A DNA stretch of 64,000 nucleotides, taken from Vicinamibacterales bacterium (GTDB taxonomy: Bacteria > Acidobacteriota > Vicinamibacteria > Vicinamibacterales > UBA2999). A program made the position numbers and the translations under genes. Positions 62,975 to 64,000 of this stretch are shown here, one piece after another. Under the pieces are notes generated by a model. It was given only the letters and a program-made list of their open reading frames with translations. It ran no database searches and was not told where the DNA came from. Position 1 is the first letter of the stretch. Each line of letters starts with the position of its first letter. The stretch spans positions 62,001 through 126,000 of the forward strand of contig JAWKHS010000014.1 in assembly GCA_041394705.1 (NCBI GenBank). Reading direction: 5' to 3'.

Positions 62975-64000
62975 CTACCTCAGCGCCGCGGGTGTGAGCC
63001 ATCGCTGCACGCGCGCCAGCACGACGTCCACCACCACGGCCAGGAGCGCCGCCGGAATCGCCCCGGACAGGATCATGCGCGAATCGGCCAGCGCCAGCCC
63101 GGCCACGATGGGATCGCCCAGGCCGCCGCCGCCCACGAACGCCGCGAGCGTGGCGGTGCCCACGTTGGTGACGGCGGCTGTCCTGATCCCCGCCATGATG
63201 ACGGGCATGGCCAGCGGCACCCGCACCCACCACAGCACCTGCCGGCCCGTCATGCCGAGCGCCGTCGCCGCCTCCACCGCCTGCGGATCCGCCTGCCGCA
63301 CGCCGGTCACCGTGCCGCGCACGATGGGATAGAGCGAATAGAGGAAGAGGGCCGCGATCGACGGCACGATGCCGATCCCCAGCACCGGCAGCATGAACGC
63401 CAGGAGCGCGATGCCCGGCATCGTCTGGAGGAGACCGACGCCTCGGGTCGCGGCCTCGGCGGCGGCCGCCCGGGTCAGCGACAGGCCCAGCCCCACCCCG
63501 ACCACGATGGCCGCGACCATCGACAGCCCCGTGAGCGACAGGTGCCGCGCGCTCTTCGCCGCCAGCATCTGGCGCTGCGCCCAGAGGTAGTCCAGGAACG
63601 AGCCGTCCGCTCCCGCCGGCGCGGCCTGGAGGTCGCCCTCGGTGGTTCGGACGGTCCGTCCGCTCCGGGGCGCCACGAGTCCAAGTTCGACGAGGGCGTC
63701 GTGCGCGATGTCCCCGACGGCGTCGCCCTCCACCTCGAGCCTCGCGTTCAGCCGGCGCATGCGCTCGACGTCCAGCCGGCCGCCGAGCCGCGACAGCGCG
63801 GCCACGACGCCGGGATGCTCGCGGGCGACGGCGCCCCTGACGAGCGGCGCGGCGTCGTAGGGAGGGAACACGTGCTGGTCGTCCTCGAGCACGGTCAGCG
63901 GGTAGCGCGACAGCAGGCCATCGGTCGAGAACGCATCGATGATGTCCACCTCGCCCTGCGCGAGCGCGGGGTACTTCAGCGCCGGGGCGATGACGCGCAC
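62975..64000 (-). CDS. Osmoprotectant-type ABC transporter permease with fused substrate-binding domain (5' part beyond window)
   Basis: The visible 341 residues start inside a type-2 periplasmic binding domain of the glycine betaine/choline family (ALAQGEVDIIDAFSTDGLL, LEDDQHVFPPYDAAPLVR). After a linker come the membrane helices of an OpuB/ProW-like permease (LSLTGLSMVAAIVVGVGLGL) with the cytoplasmic EAA-like loop (AVEAATALGMTGRQVLWWVRVPLAMPVIMAG). Binding domain first and permease second on one chain is the reverse of the common EgtU arrangement. It would import a quaternary amine or a related betaine. It lies 31 bases upstream of the M20 gene. The N-terminus is cut by the right edge. Confidence 0.8.
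   Translation of the reverse strand: MRVIAPALKYPALAQGEVDIIDAFSTDGLLSRYPLTVLEDDQHVFPPYDAAPLVRGAVAREHPGVVAALSRLGGRLDVERMRRLNARLEVEGDAVGDIAHDALVELGLVAPRSGRTVRTTEGDLQAAPAGADGSFLDYLWAQRQMLAAKSARHLSLTGLSMVAAIVVGVGLGLSLTRAAAAEAATRGVGLLQTMPGIALLAFMLPVLGIGIVPSIAALFLYSLYPIVRGTVTGVRQADPQAVEAATALGMTGRQVLWWVRVPLAMPVIMAGIRTAAVTNVGTATLAAFVGGGGLGDPIVAGLALADSRMILSGAIPAALLAVVVDVVLARVQRWLTPAALR

Overview
This is a GC-rich (about 70% by eye), gene-dense bacterial chromosome segment with no sign of plasmid, phage or insertion-sequence content. Two large TonB-dependent receptors with an N-terminal carboxypeptidase-regulatory-like domain, TPR-fused sulfatase-like lipoproteins, WD40-like PD40 and S9 propeller proteins, a secreted triple-RidA protein and a BlaI/M56 pair together suggest an Acidobacteriota member, probably Vicinamibacterales (Luteitalea-like). 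That placement is inferred from gene content and not tested. No rRNA, tRNA or CRISPR array was seen.

Layout. 1-4993: a glycosyltransferase cut by the window edge, a degenerate histidine-kinase-like protein, and a five-gene minus-strand operon (ACP, SDR reductase, AMP-ligase, hexapeptide acyltransferase, acyltransferase 3) that looks like an acyl-group making and transfer pathway for a surface glycan or lipid. 5103-10843: SpoIID-like and SET-domain proteins, a secreted protein with three RidA domains, a PD40 propeller and a small sulfotransferase. 10928-22509: a seven-gene plus-strand block of two type I phosphodiesterase-like proteins, a 64-residue ribbon-helix-helix-like protein, an EMC3-like membrane protein, two sulfatase-like/TPR lipoproteins with Thr in place of the formylglycine Cys, and a TMTC-like GT-C membrane protein. 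This is the best candidate for an undescribed system. 22588-28315: two tandem paralogous TonB-dependent receptors, each with its own promoter.

28640-42661: a Tat-exported FAD oxidoreductase, TerC, a 2Fe-2S ferredoxin, MreB, glutamate dehydrogenase, a nitrilase-family amidase, YceI, an exported FMN hydroxyacid-dehydrogenase-like protein, a PQQ-type dehydrogenase, an RnfD-like membrane protein and a formylglycine-generating-enzyme-like protein that lacks the catalytic cysteines. 42720-44823: an autoregulated BlaI/M56 protease pair with a very clear operator-promoter. 44896-64000: FMN glutamate-synthase-like protein, TypA, alcohol dehydrogenase, FmdB zinc ribbon, cytochrome c, universal stress protein, M49-like lipoprotein, YqgE/AlgH, S9 peptidase, QueG, aconitase, a class A beta-lactamase-like protein, an M20 peptidase and an osmoprotectant-type ABC permease fused to a binding domain, cut by the right edge.

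Two patterns run across the window. First, many genes have a -10-like hexamer only 6-11 bases before the start codon and no Shine-Dalgarno, which suggests widespread leaderless transcription. Second, four G-quadruplex-capable 7-base repeat arrays sit in intergenic DNA directly beside promoters or start codons.
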